Below are positions 15,854 to 24,168 of a stretch of DNA of 64,000 bases, one piece after another; the first letter of the stretch is position 1; every line of letters begins with the position of its first letter. A program made the translations under genes and the position numbers. Location: positions 434,001-498,000 of the forward strand of contig NZ_CP046056.1 in assembly GCF_016132445.1 (NCBI RefSeq), in the 5' to 3' direction. Under the pieces are notes generated by a model. The model made no database searches. It was not told the DNA's origin and saw only the letters and a list, made by a program, of their open reading frames with translations. The stretch comes from Venatoribacter cucullus. Its GTDB lineage: Bacteria > Pseudomonadota > Gammaproteobacteria > Pseudomonadales > Oceanobacteraceae.

Positions 15854-16513
15854 CTATCGATAGAGTTGTTGTTGAGAGATGTAATCCAGCACCGCGTCCG
15901 GTGTCAGAAAGACGACATTGTCACCCTGCCGGATAGCGCGGCGCAAGTCGGAGGCGGATATATCCAGTTCCGGCCAGTGGTGCAGACAGATCTGACCGGC
16001 ATTTTGTGCCAGTAATTCGCTGATATTACACTCGCGCTGTTCCAGTTGTTGTTCCTGCCAGTGGCTGACGTGGCGGCTGCCGGGACGGCTGATCACCAGC
16101 AGGCTGGCCTGTTCCAGCAGATTCTGGGGCTGGAACCAGTGTTCAAAACCCTGCCAGGCATCCTGCCCCATCACCCAGGTAAAACGCACGCCCGGGTGTT
16201 GCTGGCGCAAGGCCTGCACGGTAATGGCGCTGTAGCTGAGGTCATCGCGCTCCAGTTCAATGCTGCTGGGTTCAATACCATCCAGCCGGGTGCAGGCCAG
16301 CTGCAGCATGGCCAGCCGTTGTTCGGCGCTGGCCTGGGGTTGCGGCCGGTGCGGCGGAATCCGGTTGGGAATCAGCAGCACCTTGTCGAAGCCCAGATCG
16401 CGCAGCTGCACGGCGATGCGCAGATGGCCGATATGCACCGGGTCAAAGGTACCGCCCAGCAGGGCCCAGTGCGGGCCCGGCGCCGGCTGCAGGTTACTGG
16501 CGGATTTCGCCAT
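15854..16513 (-). CDS. nadD: Nicotinate-nucleotide adenylyltransferase
   Basis: The 219-residue NadD makes deamido-NAD from nicotinate mononucleotide and ATP. The nucleotidyltransferase motif [17 protein letters not shown] lies at about residues 18-34 (GxFDPxHxGH). The C-terminal [27 protein letters not shown] replaces the usual ISSTxIR with SASDLR, a common variant. Its ATG at 16513 lies 20 bp inside the end of proA, so translation is probably coupled. Confidence 0.95.
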   Translation of the reverse strand: MAKSASNLQPAPGPHWALLGGTFDPVHIGHLRIAVQLRDLGFDKVLLIPNRIPPHRPQPQASAEQRLAMLQLACTRLDGIEPSSIELERDDLSYSAITVQALRQQHPGVRFTWVMGQDAWQGFEHWFQPQNLLEQASLLVISRPGSRHVSHWQEQQLEQRECNISELLAQNAGQICLHHWPELDISASDLRRAIRQGDNVVFLTPDAVLDYISQQQLYR

Positions 16514-17750
16514 TACCCAGTACCACGTATTTCTGTGACGTCAGCCCTTCCAGACCCACCGGACCACGGGCATGGATTTTGTCGGTGGAAATACCGATTT
16601 CCGCGCCCAGGCCGTATTCAAAGCCATCGGCAAAGCGGGTGGAGGCGTTGATCATTACCGAGCTGGAATCCACTTCGGTCAGGAAACGCCGGGCCAGACT
16701 GTAATTTTCGCTGATGATGCTGTCGGTATGGTGCGAACCGTAGTGGTTAATGTGCTCAATGGCTTCATCCATGGAATCCACCAGCTTAACCGCCAGCACC
16801 GGTGCCAGATATTCGGTATGCCAGTCTTCTTCGATGGCGCTGTTGATGCCGGCCAGTACCGCACAAGTGCGCTCACAGCCGCGCAGTTCCACGCCCAGCC
16901 CGGCATAGGCGGCGGCCAGTTCCGGCAGAATGGTGGTGGCAACGGCGCTGTGCACCAGCAGGGTTTCCATGGTGTTGCAGGTGCCGTAACGGTGGGTTTT
17001 GGCATTGATGGCAATATTGATGGCCTTGGTCTTATCGGCGTGCTCGTCGATATAAACGTGGCAGATACCATCCAGGTGCTTGATAACCGGTACCCGGGCG
17101 TCGCTGCTGATGCGTTCGATCAGGCCTTTGCCGCCGCGCGGTACAATGACATCAACGTATTCGGGCATGGTAATCAGCGCACCCACGGCAGCGCGGTCGG
17201 TGGTTTCCACCACCTGCACAGCAGTGGCCGGCAGACCGGCGCTTTCCAGGCCGCTGCGGATGCACTCGGCCAGCGCCCGGTTGGCGGCAATGGCTTCGGA
17301 ACCGCCGCGCAGAATGGCCGCGTTGCCGGATTTCAGACACAGGCTGGCGGCTTCAATGGTGACGTTGGGGCGGCTTTCGTAAATGATGCCGATCACGCCC
17401 AGCGGGACGCGCATTTTGCCCACCTGAATACCGCTGGGGCGGTATTTCAGATCGGTGATTTCACCCACTGGGTCGGCCAGCGTGGCAACCTGCTCCAGCC
17501 CTTCGATCATGGCGTCAATGCGGCTGTCGGTCAGTTCCAGCCGGTCGAGCAGGGCGGCATCCAGACCGTTATCGCGGCCATTCTGCATATCCTGCTGATT
17601 GGCCGCCATAATAGCGGCACGGTTTGCCCGGATGGCGGCGGCAATGGCCAGCAGCGCCTGGTTTTTGTCCCGGGTGGAAGCGCGGGCCATGGCACGGGAG
17701 GCCTGGCGGGCATTCTGACCGAGGGTTTGCATGTACTGGATGACATCCAT
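16494..17750 (-). CDS. proA: Gamma-glutamyl phosphate reductase
   Basis: I chose ATG 17750 (AGGTGA six bases upstream) over in-frame starts to 17798 because it matches the family N-terminus ([19 protein letters not shown]) and gives the usual length of 418 residues. ProA reduces gamma-glutamyl phosphate to glutamate semialdehyde in proline synthesis. Visible motifs are the NADP-binding region [20 protein letters not shown] and the catalytic Cys in [14 protein letters not shown]. Its partner proB is elsewhere in this window, as in Pseudomonas. A TATACT -10 at 17790-17795 (minus strand) may serve it. Confidence 0.95.
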   Translation of the reverse strand: MDVIQYMQTLGQNARQASRAMARASTRDKNQALLAIAAAIRANRAAIMAANQQDMQNGRDNGLDAALLDRLELTDSRIDAMIEGLEQVATLADPVGEITDLKYRPSGIQVGKMRVPLGVIGIIYESRPNVTIEAASLCLKSGNAAILRGGSEAIAANRALAECIRSGLESAGLPATAVQVVETTDRAAVGALITMPEYVDVIVPRGGKGLIERISSDARVPVIKHLDGICHVYIDEHADKTKAINIAINAKTHRYGTCNTMETLLVHSAVATTILPELAAAYAGLGVELRGCERTCAVLAGINSAIEEDWHTEYLAPVLAVKLVDSMDEAIEHINHYGSHHTDSIISENYSLARRFLTEVDSSSVMINASTRFADGFEYGLGAEIGISTDKIHARGPVGLEGLTSQKYVVLGNGEIRQ

Positions 17751-17875
17751 CAGATTCACCTGAAGCATCGGAAACGGATAAAGTGCGCTAGTATACACGA
17801 CTACAATAATGATAACGCCACGACCTTCCGCCGCGCCGGAATGGCTTAGTGGGACGGCCGCGCAAGGTTCGCTTT

Positions 17876-18802
17876 ATGGAAAAAACACAGTTTCACACCC
17901 TGATTGTGCTGCAGGTAAAAATTATTTACTGCCTGCTGGCGGCGCTGGGGCTGAGCGTTATTGCGGCACTCGACCTGCACGAGGGCCAGTACGGGTTTGC
18001 CGCGGTGGCGGCCGGTTTTGCCCTGGGGCTGGTGCTGTATGCCGGTTATATGTTGTTGCGCCGGCGCAAACGCTCATCGCCGTATCCGGAATGGATTATG
18101 GTGGGCCTGTTATCAGTGTTTACGTTGTTCGGTATGCACCAGAGCGAACAGGTCGCGCACTGGATTTATTTTGTCCCGGTCTATACCTATTTTTTGTTTC
18201 CCTTCCGCGCCGCCAGTATTTTTAATGTGCTGTACAGCATTGTGCTGGTACCCATGGTACTGACCCAGTTTGAGCAGGACAGCCGGCTGCAGATGTTGTT
18301 TACCTATGCCGCCTGCTACACCTTTGCCCTGATGTATGCCCTGATCAACGAACGCAACAACCGCCAGCTGGCCGAGATTGTTAATACCGATCCGGTGACC
18401 CAGGTGTTTAACGAACATCAGCTGTATCTGGACCTGCATAAAGAAATGACCCTGGCCGACCGCCAGCGCAGCAGTCTGATGCTGGTCGGGGTGGCGACAC
18501 CGGACGCCTGGCACAGCCTGAATATGGATGATTACGAACAGCGGCTTGGCTATCTGGGCAGCCGGCTGCGCAAGCATCTGCGACAGTACGATGCCTGTTA
18601 CCGGTTAAACAGTGATGATTTTGTGGTGGTGATGCCGCGCAGTACGGCCGAGCATACGCAGGTGCTGAAAACGCAGTTACTGGAGGCGCTGGCGGGACAG
18701 ACCCCGCCGGTAATTTTGCCGGTGCATGCGGAAGAATACCGCGCCGAAGACGATCCCCACAGCCTGATCAACCGCCTGATGGAGGGCTTGCATGACCATT
18801 GA
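17876..18802 (+). CDS. Membrane protein with degenerate GGDEF domain (copy 1)
   Basis: I chose ATG 17876 (AAGG upstream) over the GTG at 17849, giving 308 residues. Six hydrophobic helices span about residues 10-157, followed by a GGDEF-like domain entered by NTDPVTQVFNEHQL (normally DxLTGLxNR). The active-site loop reads RLNSDDF (245-249 replace GGDEF), so diguanylate cyclase activity is unlikely. An RxxD motif, RQYD at 236-239, sits exactly five residues before the degenerate loop, the spacing of the c-di-GMP inhibitory site. It may thus be a c-di-GMP receptor, as PelD is. Its stop overlaps copy 2 by 11 bp. Confidence 0.75.
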   Translation: MEKTQFHTLIVLQVKIIYCLLAALGLSVIAALDLHEGQYGFAAVAAGFALGLVLYAGYMLLRRRKRSSPYPEWIMVGLLSVFTLFGMHQSEQVAHWIYFVPVYTYFLFPFRAASIFNVLYSIVLVPMVLTQFEQDSRLQMLFTYAACYTFALMYALINERNNRQLAEIVNTDPVTQVFNEHQLYLDLHKEMTLADRQRSSLMLVGVATPDAWHSLNMDDYEQRLGYLGSRLRKHLRQYDACYRLNSDDFVVVMPRSTAEHTQVLKTQLLEALAGQTPPVILPVHAEEYRAEDDPHSLINRLMEGLHDH

Positions 18803-19778
18803 TCTGAGCCAGGAAGAGTTATTACCACGCCTGCAGGTGGTGGTGTATTTACTGGCCGCCTGTGCCGTGGCACTGACGCTTTATGATCAATACCGGCAGG
18901 GTCTTTATCCGCTGGTGCTGAGCAATGCCATCGCCATTCCGGCCTTTTTGTTCAGCGCTATTTTTATCTACCTGAAACGTGATCAGCGCGGTTATGAGCG
19001 CATTAATTACGCGCTTATTTTTACCCTGGCCGGGCTGGCGCTGTATCAGCTGCCCCATTACCCGTTGCAGATGACGCATTATTTATACGCGCTGCCGTTG
19101 TTCAGTTTCTTTTGTCTGCCCTTGCGGGCGGCGACCCTGATCAGCGGGGTGCTGGGTATTATTCTGGTGGCCATGTTATGGCTGGACCGTGGTTTTCTGG
19201 TGGCTTTGCGGACGGCGGCTAATTTCAGTCTGTTGCTCGGATCGGCCTGGTGTTTTGCCTATTTAACCCTGCTGAAAGGCTGGTCGCTGAAACGACTGGC
19301 GCTGACCGACCGCATTTCCGGTGCCTATAACCGGCGGCATTTTTTTCAGGCCTTAACCCGTGAAATAGCCCGTGGCCAGTCGGCCCGTCAGTCGGTTAGC
19401 CTGATTGCTCTGGTGCTGGATGATTACCGGCAGTTAATTGATATACATGGCAGCCGGGAAATGACCGCGTTTCTGCCGCGCTTTGTTACTTCGGCGCAAC
19501 GCCTGATCCGGGCCGGCGATGAAATTTTCCGGCTGGACGATGACCTGTTTGTACTGGTGTTGCCGGATTGCCACGAAGACGACGCCATTGTGCTGATGGA
19601 GCGGGTAAAACGCAGCCTGCAGCAACGCGCCTGGAAACCCTTTGCCGAATTATCCCTGCGCGCGGTGGCGCTGGGGGTGCATACCGGGGAAGAGGCCAGA
19701 GATGTGGAAAAACGCTTATTGGCCCGCATACAGAAGCAACAGCGCGCCAGCCTGCAGCTGGCGGCCTTTACCGAATAA
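18792..19778 (+). CDS. Membrane protein with degenerate GGDEF domain (copy 2)
   Basis: The 328-residue product has the same plan as its upstream neighbour: six hydrophobic segments (about residues 15-162) and a GGDEF-like domain beginning LTDRISGAYNRRHFF, close to the family start. The signature is DDDLF (249-253) in place of GGDEF, again inconsistent with cyclase activity, but RAGD (240-243) lies five residues before it like an inhibitory site. The membrane parts share FPFRAAS / LPLRAAT, which suggests an old tandem duplication. The 11-bp overlap with copy 1 points to coupled translation and perhaps a heteromer. Confidence 0.75.
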   Translation: MTIDLSQEELLPRLQVVVYLLAACAVALTLYDQYRQGLYPLVLSNAIAIPAFLFSAIFIYLKRDQRGYERINYALIFTLAGLALYQLPHYPLQMTHYLYALPLFSFFCLPLRAATLISGVLGIILVAMLWLDRGFLVALRTAANFSLLLGSAWCFAYLTLLKGWSLKRLALTDRISGAYNRRHFFQALTREIARGQSARQSVSLIALVLDDYRQLIDIHGSREMTAFLPRFVTSAQRLIRAGDEIFRLDDDLFVLVLPDCHEDDAIVLMERVKRSLQQRAWKPFAELSLRAVALGVHTGEEARDVEKRLLARIQKQQRASLQLAAFTE

Positions 19779-19783
19779 CGGCC

Positions 19784-20650
19784 TCAGGTGCGCGCCCGGA
19801 TCAGCCGCACCAGCGTGGCACTGCGCGCCCGCGGCAAATTCAGGCGCTCATAATACGCCGCCGGGTCATGCACTTCGGTTTTGCTGAAACCATCCTGCCC
19901 GAAACCTGCCTGAATGGCCGCATCGCTGGGGTAATGCAGCGGCCACTCGCCGCGGGTAAAAAAGCCCACCAGTTTCTGCGCAAATTTCACATAACGGTAG
20001 GACGGGTGGTCGGCAAAGTCCGGATACAGATCGGTCAGGTAGGTGCCGGTGGGAAATTCATGCAGTTCTCTGGCCAGCCGTGACCAGACCTCGCGGATGA
20101 CCGGCAGCGGAAAGTAATTCACCAGACCTTCAGAAATCACCACGGTTTTGCGCTGTTTATCCAGACTGCCCAATACCGCCTGCAACGACTCTGGGCCATC
20201 CTGCTGCAGAATATTGCACGCCTGCACCCGGTGCCGGTCCGGGCGTTGCAACTGCTGCAGCAGCGCCGCTTTACGCGCGGCCATACCGGGCAGATCGGTT
20301 TCGATATAGGTAACATGCGGGTAGCGTTCGCTGATGCGGTAACCGCGCGGTGATAACCCCGCCGCCAGTTCAACAATCTGCTCCACGCCTTCCTGTTCAA
20401 TGAGTTCGGTCAGTAAATGATCCAGAACCTGATGGCGCTGCAGCAGAAAGGTATCAATATGGGCGCCGGCCAACCCTTTCAGCAGGGCATTAACCGGGGT
20501 CAGCAGGGCATTGGCCAGCCGGCCCATAGGCGTGACAAACGCGCTGGCCGACAGCCCGTGTTTGTACCAGACGTAGCCGGTGTAGTGGGCACTGATGCTG
20601 ATGCGCGAGGTGTCGGCAGAGGTGTCTGCCACAGAGAGACTGGTGGTCAT
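19784..20650 (-). CDS. Class I SAM-dependent methyltransferase, leucine-carboxyl-methyltransferase-like
   Basis: The 288-residue product carries a SAM-binding core, VEQIVELAAGLSPRGYRISERYP (about residues 88-110), with the acidic strand end THYIETDLPGMA-like motif just after, and VVISEGLVNYFPLPVIREVW (about 172-191). The ELAAGLSPRGYR and SEGLVNYF features are typical of the LCM/PPM1-like family (also seen in polyketide O-methyltransferases). The substrate is unknown. The gene converges with the GGDEF pair, five bases apart, and has no obvious partner. Confidence 0.7.
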   Translation of the reverse strand: MTTSLSVADTSADTSRISISAHYTGYVWYKHGLSASAFVTPMGRLANALLTPVNALLKGLAGAHIDTFLLQRHQVLDHLLTELIEQEGVEQIVELAAGLSPRGYRISERYPHVTYIETDLPGMAARKAALLQQLQRPDRHRVQACNILQQDGPESLQAVLGSLDKQRKTVVISEGLVNYFPLPVIREVWSRLARELHEFPTGTYLTDLYPDFADHPSYRYVKFAQKLVGFFTRGEWPLHYPSDAAIQAGFGQDGFSKTEVHDPAAYYERLNLPRARSATLVRLIRART

Positions 20651-20723
20651 AAAATTGCCTGTTTAGTTATTGTTGTCATGGCATAAGCCGGCCAGCATAA
20701 AAGGCTGACCGGCGGATGTCTAT

Positions 20724-20969
20724 TCAGCGGCCGGCCGGTGGCTGCAGGGCGCGCACCTCATTACGGGCCTGATTCAGCTGGAATTGCAGGTCAGCGACCT
20801 GCTGCTTCAGCGCTTTGCCGGCCTGTACTTCTTGCTGGTGCTGATCAGCAATGGCCTGCAGGCTCTGCTCCGCCTCGCGTACCTGTTGTTGCCAGCGCCG
20901 GCTTAACTGCCAGCCCACCAGACCGCCACCCATAATAAAACCGGCCAGTACTGCAAAAATAATACTCAT
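20724..20969 (-). CDS. Small membrane-anchored coiled-coil protein (81 aa)
   Basis: The frame is open to 21245, but the ATG at 20969 behind AGGAG is the likely start. The product has one N-terminal membrane helix (SIIFAVLAGFIMGGGLVGWQL) followed by a Gln/Glu-rich coiled coil (about residues 25-75) and a short Pro tail. This matches many small bacterial inner-membrane proteins with a cytoplasmic coil. I cannot assign a family or function. It is transcribed away from the DUF3549 gene. Confidence 0.6.
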   Translation of the reverse strand: MSIIFAVLAGFIMGGGLVGWQLSRRWQQQVREAEQSLQAIADQHQQEVQAGKALKQQVADLQFQLNQARNEVRALQPPAGR

Positions 20970-21053
20970 CCCAACTCCTGTGGCAGCGGCGGTCTGCGCC
21001 GCTGCAGAAAACTGATAAACTGCGGCCTTTATCTTAAACGACAGGGTAAGACG

Positions 21054-22082
21054 GTGACCATCGGAGAACTGATCAGCGAGCGCGGTGCGCAGTGGCGGGT
21101 ACTGGATATGGGGCGGCGCATAGAGGAAGTGCCGGCAGAAATATTTACCGCCTTTGAGCAGCAACAGCAGCCCTGGCCGGTGCCTTACCTGAAGCATGCC
21201 TGGGTCGGTATTCTGAGCTGGGATGCGCAGCAGCCGGGCCAGCACAATATCTGGTTTCTGAAATTACCGCTGGATGAACAAAACCTGCTGCAGGCTGCTC
21301 CGCGTGATGCCTTTGTGCAGTTTATTCTGCGCAGCGCTGCCGCCCCTGATAAAGAGCACGGCGATGCGCCCTGCAGCTACAAGCCCGACGCCAATCGTAT
21401 GGCCTATTTTCATGCCCTGGCGTTGCAGACCCTGCAGCAACCGGCCACCGCGTTTTACACCACCGCCCGCAGTTACCTCAGTGGCGATCAGGGCTGGGAT
21501 AACTGGCAGCAGCTGGGCCTGCAGGGGCTGGCTGAGGTGGTGGCACGGCTGGAGCAGGACCATAACAGCGCCTTGCTGACGGCGGCCTTGCCACATTTGC
21601 CGGCGGTGCCGCGCAATGTGCTGCTGGGGTTTCTGGAAAATGCCGCGCCTGATCAGGCCCTGACGTCGGCCATCAATGACGTATTGGCGATGGTGGTCGG
21701 CCATCAGCCGACGGTCGCGGATCTGGCCGCCTTTGCCCGGGCCTTATCCAACAGTGTAAATATGGAACAGCGGCGGCAGTTGCTGGCGGTGCTGTTGCAG
21801 CATCCGCTGTGCCGCCACGTTGAAGTGCTGGCCGCCATCGGCAGCCGCTGCTGGCGAGACCTGCACGGTGAATTGTTGCTCAGTTATCTGGAAGCGCTGG
21901 CGCGCAACGAGCAGGGCAGTGGCGCGTTTAATGCGCTGGTGGCTGACCTGCTGGCGTTACCCGGTTTGCGTGCTCATTTTATGCATACACTGGCCAGTCC
22001 GGCCCGCTCGGCAGAACTGGTAACGGCGATGGCGCGCTTGCTGGAACAGGCCCGTGCGGCCGACGGTGGCCGGCTGCAATGA
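21054..22082 (+). CDS. DUF3549 family protein
   Basis: The 342-residue product starts at GTG 21054 (AGGGTAAG upstream). Its N-terminus, TIGELISERGAQWRVLDMGRRIEEVP, and the WVGILSWDAQQPGQHNIWFLKLPLDEQ segment (about 53-79) are characteristic of DUF3549, a family of unknown function found in Pseudomonas and relatives. The second half is helical and repeat-like (several LLAVLL...LAAIGSR-type helices). The ychJ-like gene overlaps its stop by four bases. Confidence 0.8.
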   Translation: MTIGELISERGAQWRVLDMGRRIEEVPAEIFTAFEQQQQPWPVPYLKHAWVGILSWDAQQPGQHNIWFLKLPLDEQNLLQAAPRDAFVQFILRSAAAPDKEHGDAPCSYKPDANRMAYFHALALQTLQQPATAFYTTARSYLSGDQGWDNWQQLGLQGLAEVVARLEQDHNSALLTAALPHLPAVPRNVLLGFLENAAPDQALTSAINDVLAMVVGHQPTVADLAAFARALSNSVNMEQRRQLLAVLLQHPLCRHVEVLAAIGSRCWRDLHGELLLSYLEALARNEQGSGAFNALVADLLALPGLRAHFMHTLASPARSAELVTAMARLLEQARAADGGRLQ

Positions 22083-22525
22083 GCGATCTCTGCCCCTGTG
22101 GTTCCGGCTTAGTCTACGCCGCCTGCTGCCAGCCGCTGCATCTGGGCCAGCCGGCGGCAACACCGGAAGCCCTGATGCGTTCCCGTTACAGTGCCTTTGT
22201 GCGTGAAGATACGGCCTATCTGCTGGCCAGCTGGGATGACAGCACCCGGCCACCCACGCTGGAACTGGCGCCTGCGACGCAATGGCTGGGCTTGCAGATT
22301 GTGCACAGCCAGGCCACCGGTGATGACGGTGAGGTTGAATTTGTGGCGCGTTTCCGCGAGGGCGACGAGTGGTTCCGGCTGGACGAAATCTCAGGCTTCC
22401 GGCGTGGCGCGGACGGTTACTGGCGTTACCTGGATGGTAATGCCCGTTTTGACCGGCTGCGCCCGGGTCGTAACGATGACTGCCCCTGTAACAGTGGCCG
22501 TAAATTTAAAAAATGTTGCGGCTGA
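22079..22525 (+). CDS. ychJ: YchJ-like SEC-C motif protein (UPF0225)
   Basis: The 148-residue product is bounded by two metal-binding SEC-C-type clusters: CPCGSGLVYAACC at residues 5-17 and CPCNSGRKFKKCC near the C-terminus. Between them is the NTF2-like YchJ domain (ALMRSRYSAFVREDTAYLLASWDDSTRP, about 32-59). The exact role of YchJ is unknown; SEC-C clusters bind zinc and often contact SecB or the ribosome. The ATG overlaps the DUF3549 stop (ATGA), so the two are probably coupled. Confidence 0.88.
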   Translation: MSDLCPCGSGLVYAACCQPLHLGQPAATPEALMRSRYSAFVREDTAYLLASWDDSTRPPTLELAPATQWLGLQIVHSQATGDDGEVEFVARFREGDEWFRLDEISGFRRGADGYWRYLDGNARFDRLRPGRNDDCPCNSGRKFKKCCG

Positions 22526-22807
22526 TTAATCCCGCCGTTGTTGTGCCATGCCGCGCACCAGCATGCCCCAGCTGAGCGCCAGCGCCCCGGCCAGTGACAG
22601 CAGCATCATGCCGTTGACCAGCGTGCTGTTGCGCATATAAAAGGTATTGAAGGGTTGTTCATCCGGGCTGCATTGCTGGGTTATTACGTCGTAATTCAGC
22701 CCCAGCTCCTGGCATTGAGTGATGGCGGATAATTCCAGTCCGTACAACACCAGCAATAAAATGCCGGGCAGGGCAAACACAATGGCTCCAAGGCGCATTA
22801 ACATCAG
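22526..22807 (-). CDS. Two-helix small membrane protein (93 aa)
   Basis: ATG 22807 follows GGAG with nine bases of spacing and was chosen over the upstream ATG 22828. The product has two membrane helices (about residues 5-22, IVFALPGILLLVLYGLE, and about 66-85, NGMMLLSLAGALALSWGMLV) around a roughly 40-residue loop holding two Cys residues (ITQCQELG and TQQCSPDE), possibly a periplasmic disulfide. No family recognised. It abuts the ychJ stop by one base on the opposite strand. Confidence 0.55.
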   Translation of the reverse strand: MMLMRLGAIVFALPGILLLVLYGLELSAITQCQELGLNYDVITQQCSPDEQPFNTFYMRNSTLVNGMMLLSLAGALALSWGMLVRGMAQQRRD

Positions 22808-22915
22808 GTATTTCTCCGCAAATAGCACAACAAACTTGACAGGCAGGGCCCATTCTCTGCATCTTACCAGCCAGACAGTGCCCGATAAAACGATAACAAA
22901 TAAAGCTGCGCCCCT

Positions 22916-23986
22916 ATGAATTCATCAATGCTTAAAACCTTTCTTGCTGCCGCCGCTGTGGCTCTGGCGTTACCCGCCTCCGCTGCCGGCCAGGATCTGG
23001 ATAAATTGCTGAGCAGTATCAAAGCGGATATTGCCGCCCAGCGGCTGGCCAGCCCGGCGGGCAATAATGCGCTGGAGCGTATCGATGCGTTCCGTGCTCA
23101 GGCTCCTTACGATTTCCGCATCGTCCCGCTGGCTTACCAGTGGGGTGAATCCTATGTGGCGCTGGCCAATAAAGCCATTGACGCCAAAGAGTTTGATAAA
23201 GCCCAGGCCTATCTGGACCGCGTCTGGCTGGTGGCAGCGTTAACGCCGGGGCTGGAAGAAGTTCAGGATAAGCTGGATAAACTCTATAAACCTTCATCAA
23301 CGCAGGTTGCCAAAGGCCCCAGTCAGGAAGATCTGGAACGTCAGCGCCGTGCGGCGGCGGCGGCGGCGGCGGAAAAGGCCAGGGTCGAAGCTGAACGCAA
23401 GCGTCGTCTGGATGAAGAAAAACGTCAGGCCGAGGCCGACAAAAAACGTGCTGAACAGGATCGTCTGCGCCGTCAGGAAGAAGAACGCCAGCGTCGTGCC
23501 GAGGCAGAACAAGCTGAAAAAGCCGCCGCTGCCCAGCGTCTGGCCAATGTAAAAGCCACCGCTCCGGCTGCGGCTCCTGCGGCGCCTGTGGTTGCTGTCC
23601 GTGCGGTAACCGCTGCTCCGGCAGCGTCAGAAGCTCCGGCCAGTGTTAAAGAAATTGTGGCGTTATGGAACGATGCGGAAGAATCCTCTGCAGCGCTGGC
23701 CACCTATCCGGTGTCGGCGCAGCAACTGCAGGACCGTGACCGGAAAATTTCCGCCTCACTGGAACCGGTCTGTAAAGCCATTATCGATAACGATGCTTCG
23801 GTGGTGGTGCACACCGCCGACAAGGCCGACTACCGCTGGCTGACTGTGCGTTTAACCCTGTGTCTGCGTCGTCTGGATAAAGATTTCCGTCTGCGTCACA
23901 GCCATCAGGATCTGGCCGAGGCAGCGCCCTTTGTGACTCTGCACCCGCCGCGCGAAGTATCGCTGGTGCGCCAGGTCAGCGACTGA
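22916..23986 (+). CDS. Exported coiled-coil protein, Ala/Lys/Glu-rich, unknown function
   Basis: The 356-residue product has a signal peptide (cleavage near ALPASAAGQ), a helical N-terminal domain (about 25-125) resembling a TPR-like repeat (AKKAIDAKEFDKAQAYLDRVWLV-type helices), a long charged Arg/Glu/Lys/Ala coiled coil (about 138-210), an Ala/Pro/Val linker, and a C-terminal domain (about 245-356). The coil begins with a run of GCG codons, so the linker length could vary by slippage. It has a possible TTGACA -35 at 22836-22841 and its own terminator. Similar architecture is seen in TolA and in envelope stress proteins, but I recognise no family. Confidence 0.65.
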   Translation: MNSSMLKTFLAAAAVALALPASAAGQDLDKLLSSIKADIAAQRLASPAGNNALERIDAFRAQAPYDFRIVPLAYQWGESYVALANKAIDAKEFDKAQAYLDRVWLVAALTPGLEEVQDKLDKLYKPSSTQVAKGPSQEDLERQRRAAAAAAAEKARVEAERKRRLDEEKRQAEADKKRAEQDRLRRQEEERQRRAEAEQAEKAAAAQRLANVKATAPAAAPAAPVVAVRAVTAAPAASEAPASVKEIVALWNDAEESSAALATYPVSAQQLQDRDRKISASLEPVCKAIIDNDASVVVHTADKADYRWLTVRLTLCLRRLDKDFRLRHSHQDLAEAAPFVTLHPPREVSLVRQVSD

Positions 23987-23993
23987 TCTGCCC

Positions 23994-24016
23994 AGCCCGC
24001 TCCGGCGGGCTTTTTC
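23994..24016 (+). terminator. Rho-independent terminator
   Basis: AGCCCGC (23994-24000) pairs with GCGGGCT (24005-24011) around a TCCG loop, followed by TTTTTCTT. It ends the transcript of the coiled-coil protein gene. Confidence 0.85.
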
Positions 24017-24129
24017 TTGCCTGCCGGCCGCCACTCCGGCCTGTAACGGGAACTCCGCCCGGCCAGTGGCGTCCCACCCATGCCGGACTGAACAATCTTT
24101 GGCTCAGCGCCTGCAAAAAAATCGCGGCA

Positions 24130-24138
24130 TGTTACAAT
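24130..24138 (+). promoter_or_regulatory. Extended -10 promoter element for dacA
   Basis: TGTTACAAT combines the TG extension with TACAAT at 24133-24138. There is no good -35 at 17 bp. It lies 30 bp before the dacA start and directly after the upstream terminator, so it probably serves dacA-ybeD-lipB-lipA. Confidence 0.45.
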
Positions 24139-24168
24139 GCCGCCTTTGTTTTATTCCTCAACATCAGA

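Noticed and set aside
16572-17849. A long open frame (425 codons) on the plus strand opposite proA
   Set aside because: It lies entirely antisense to proA, which has all expected motifs, and its predicted sequence is Gly/His/Gln-rich with no domain; high-GC codon bias opens such mirror frames.
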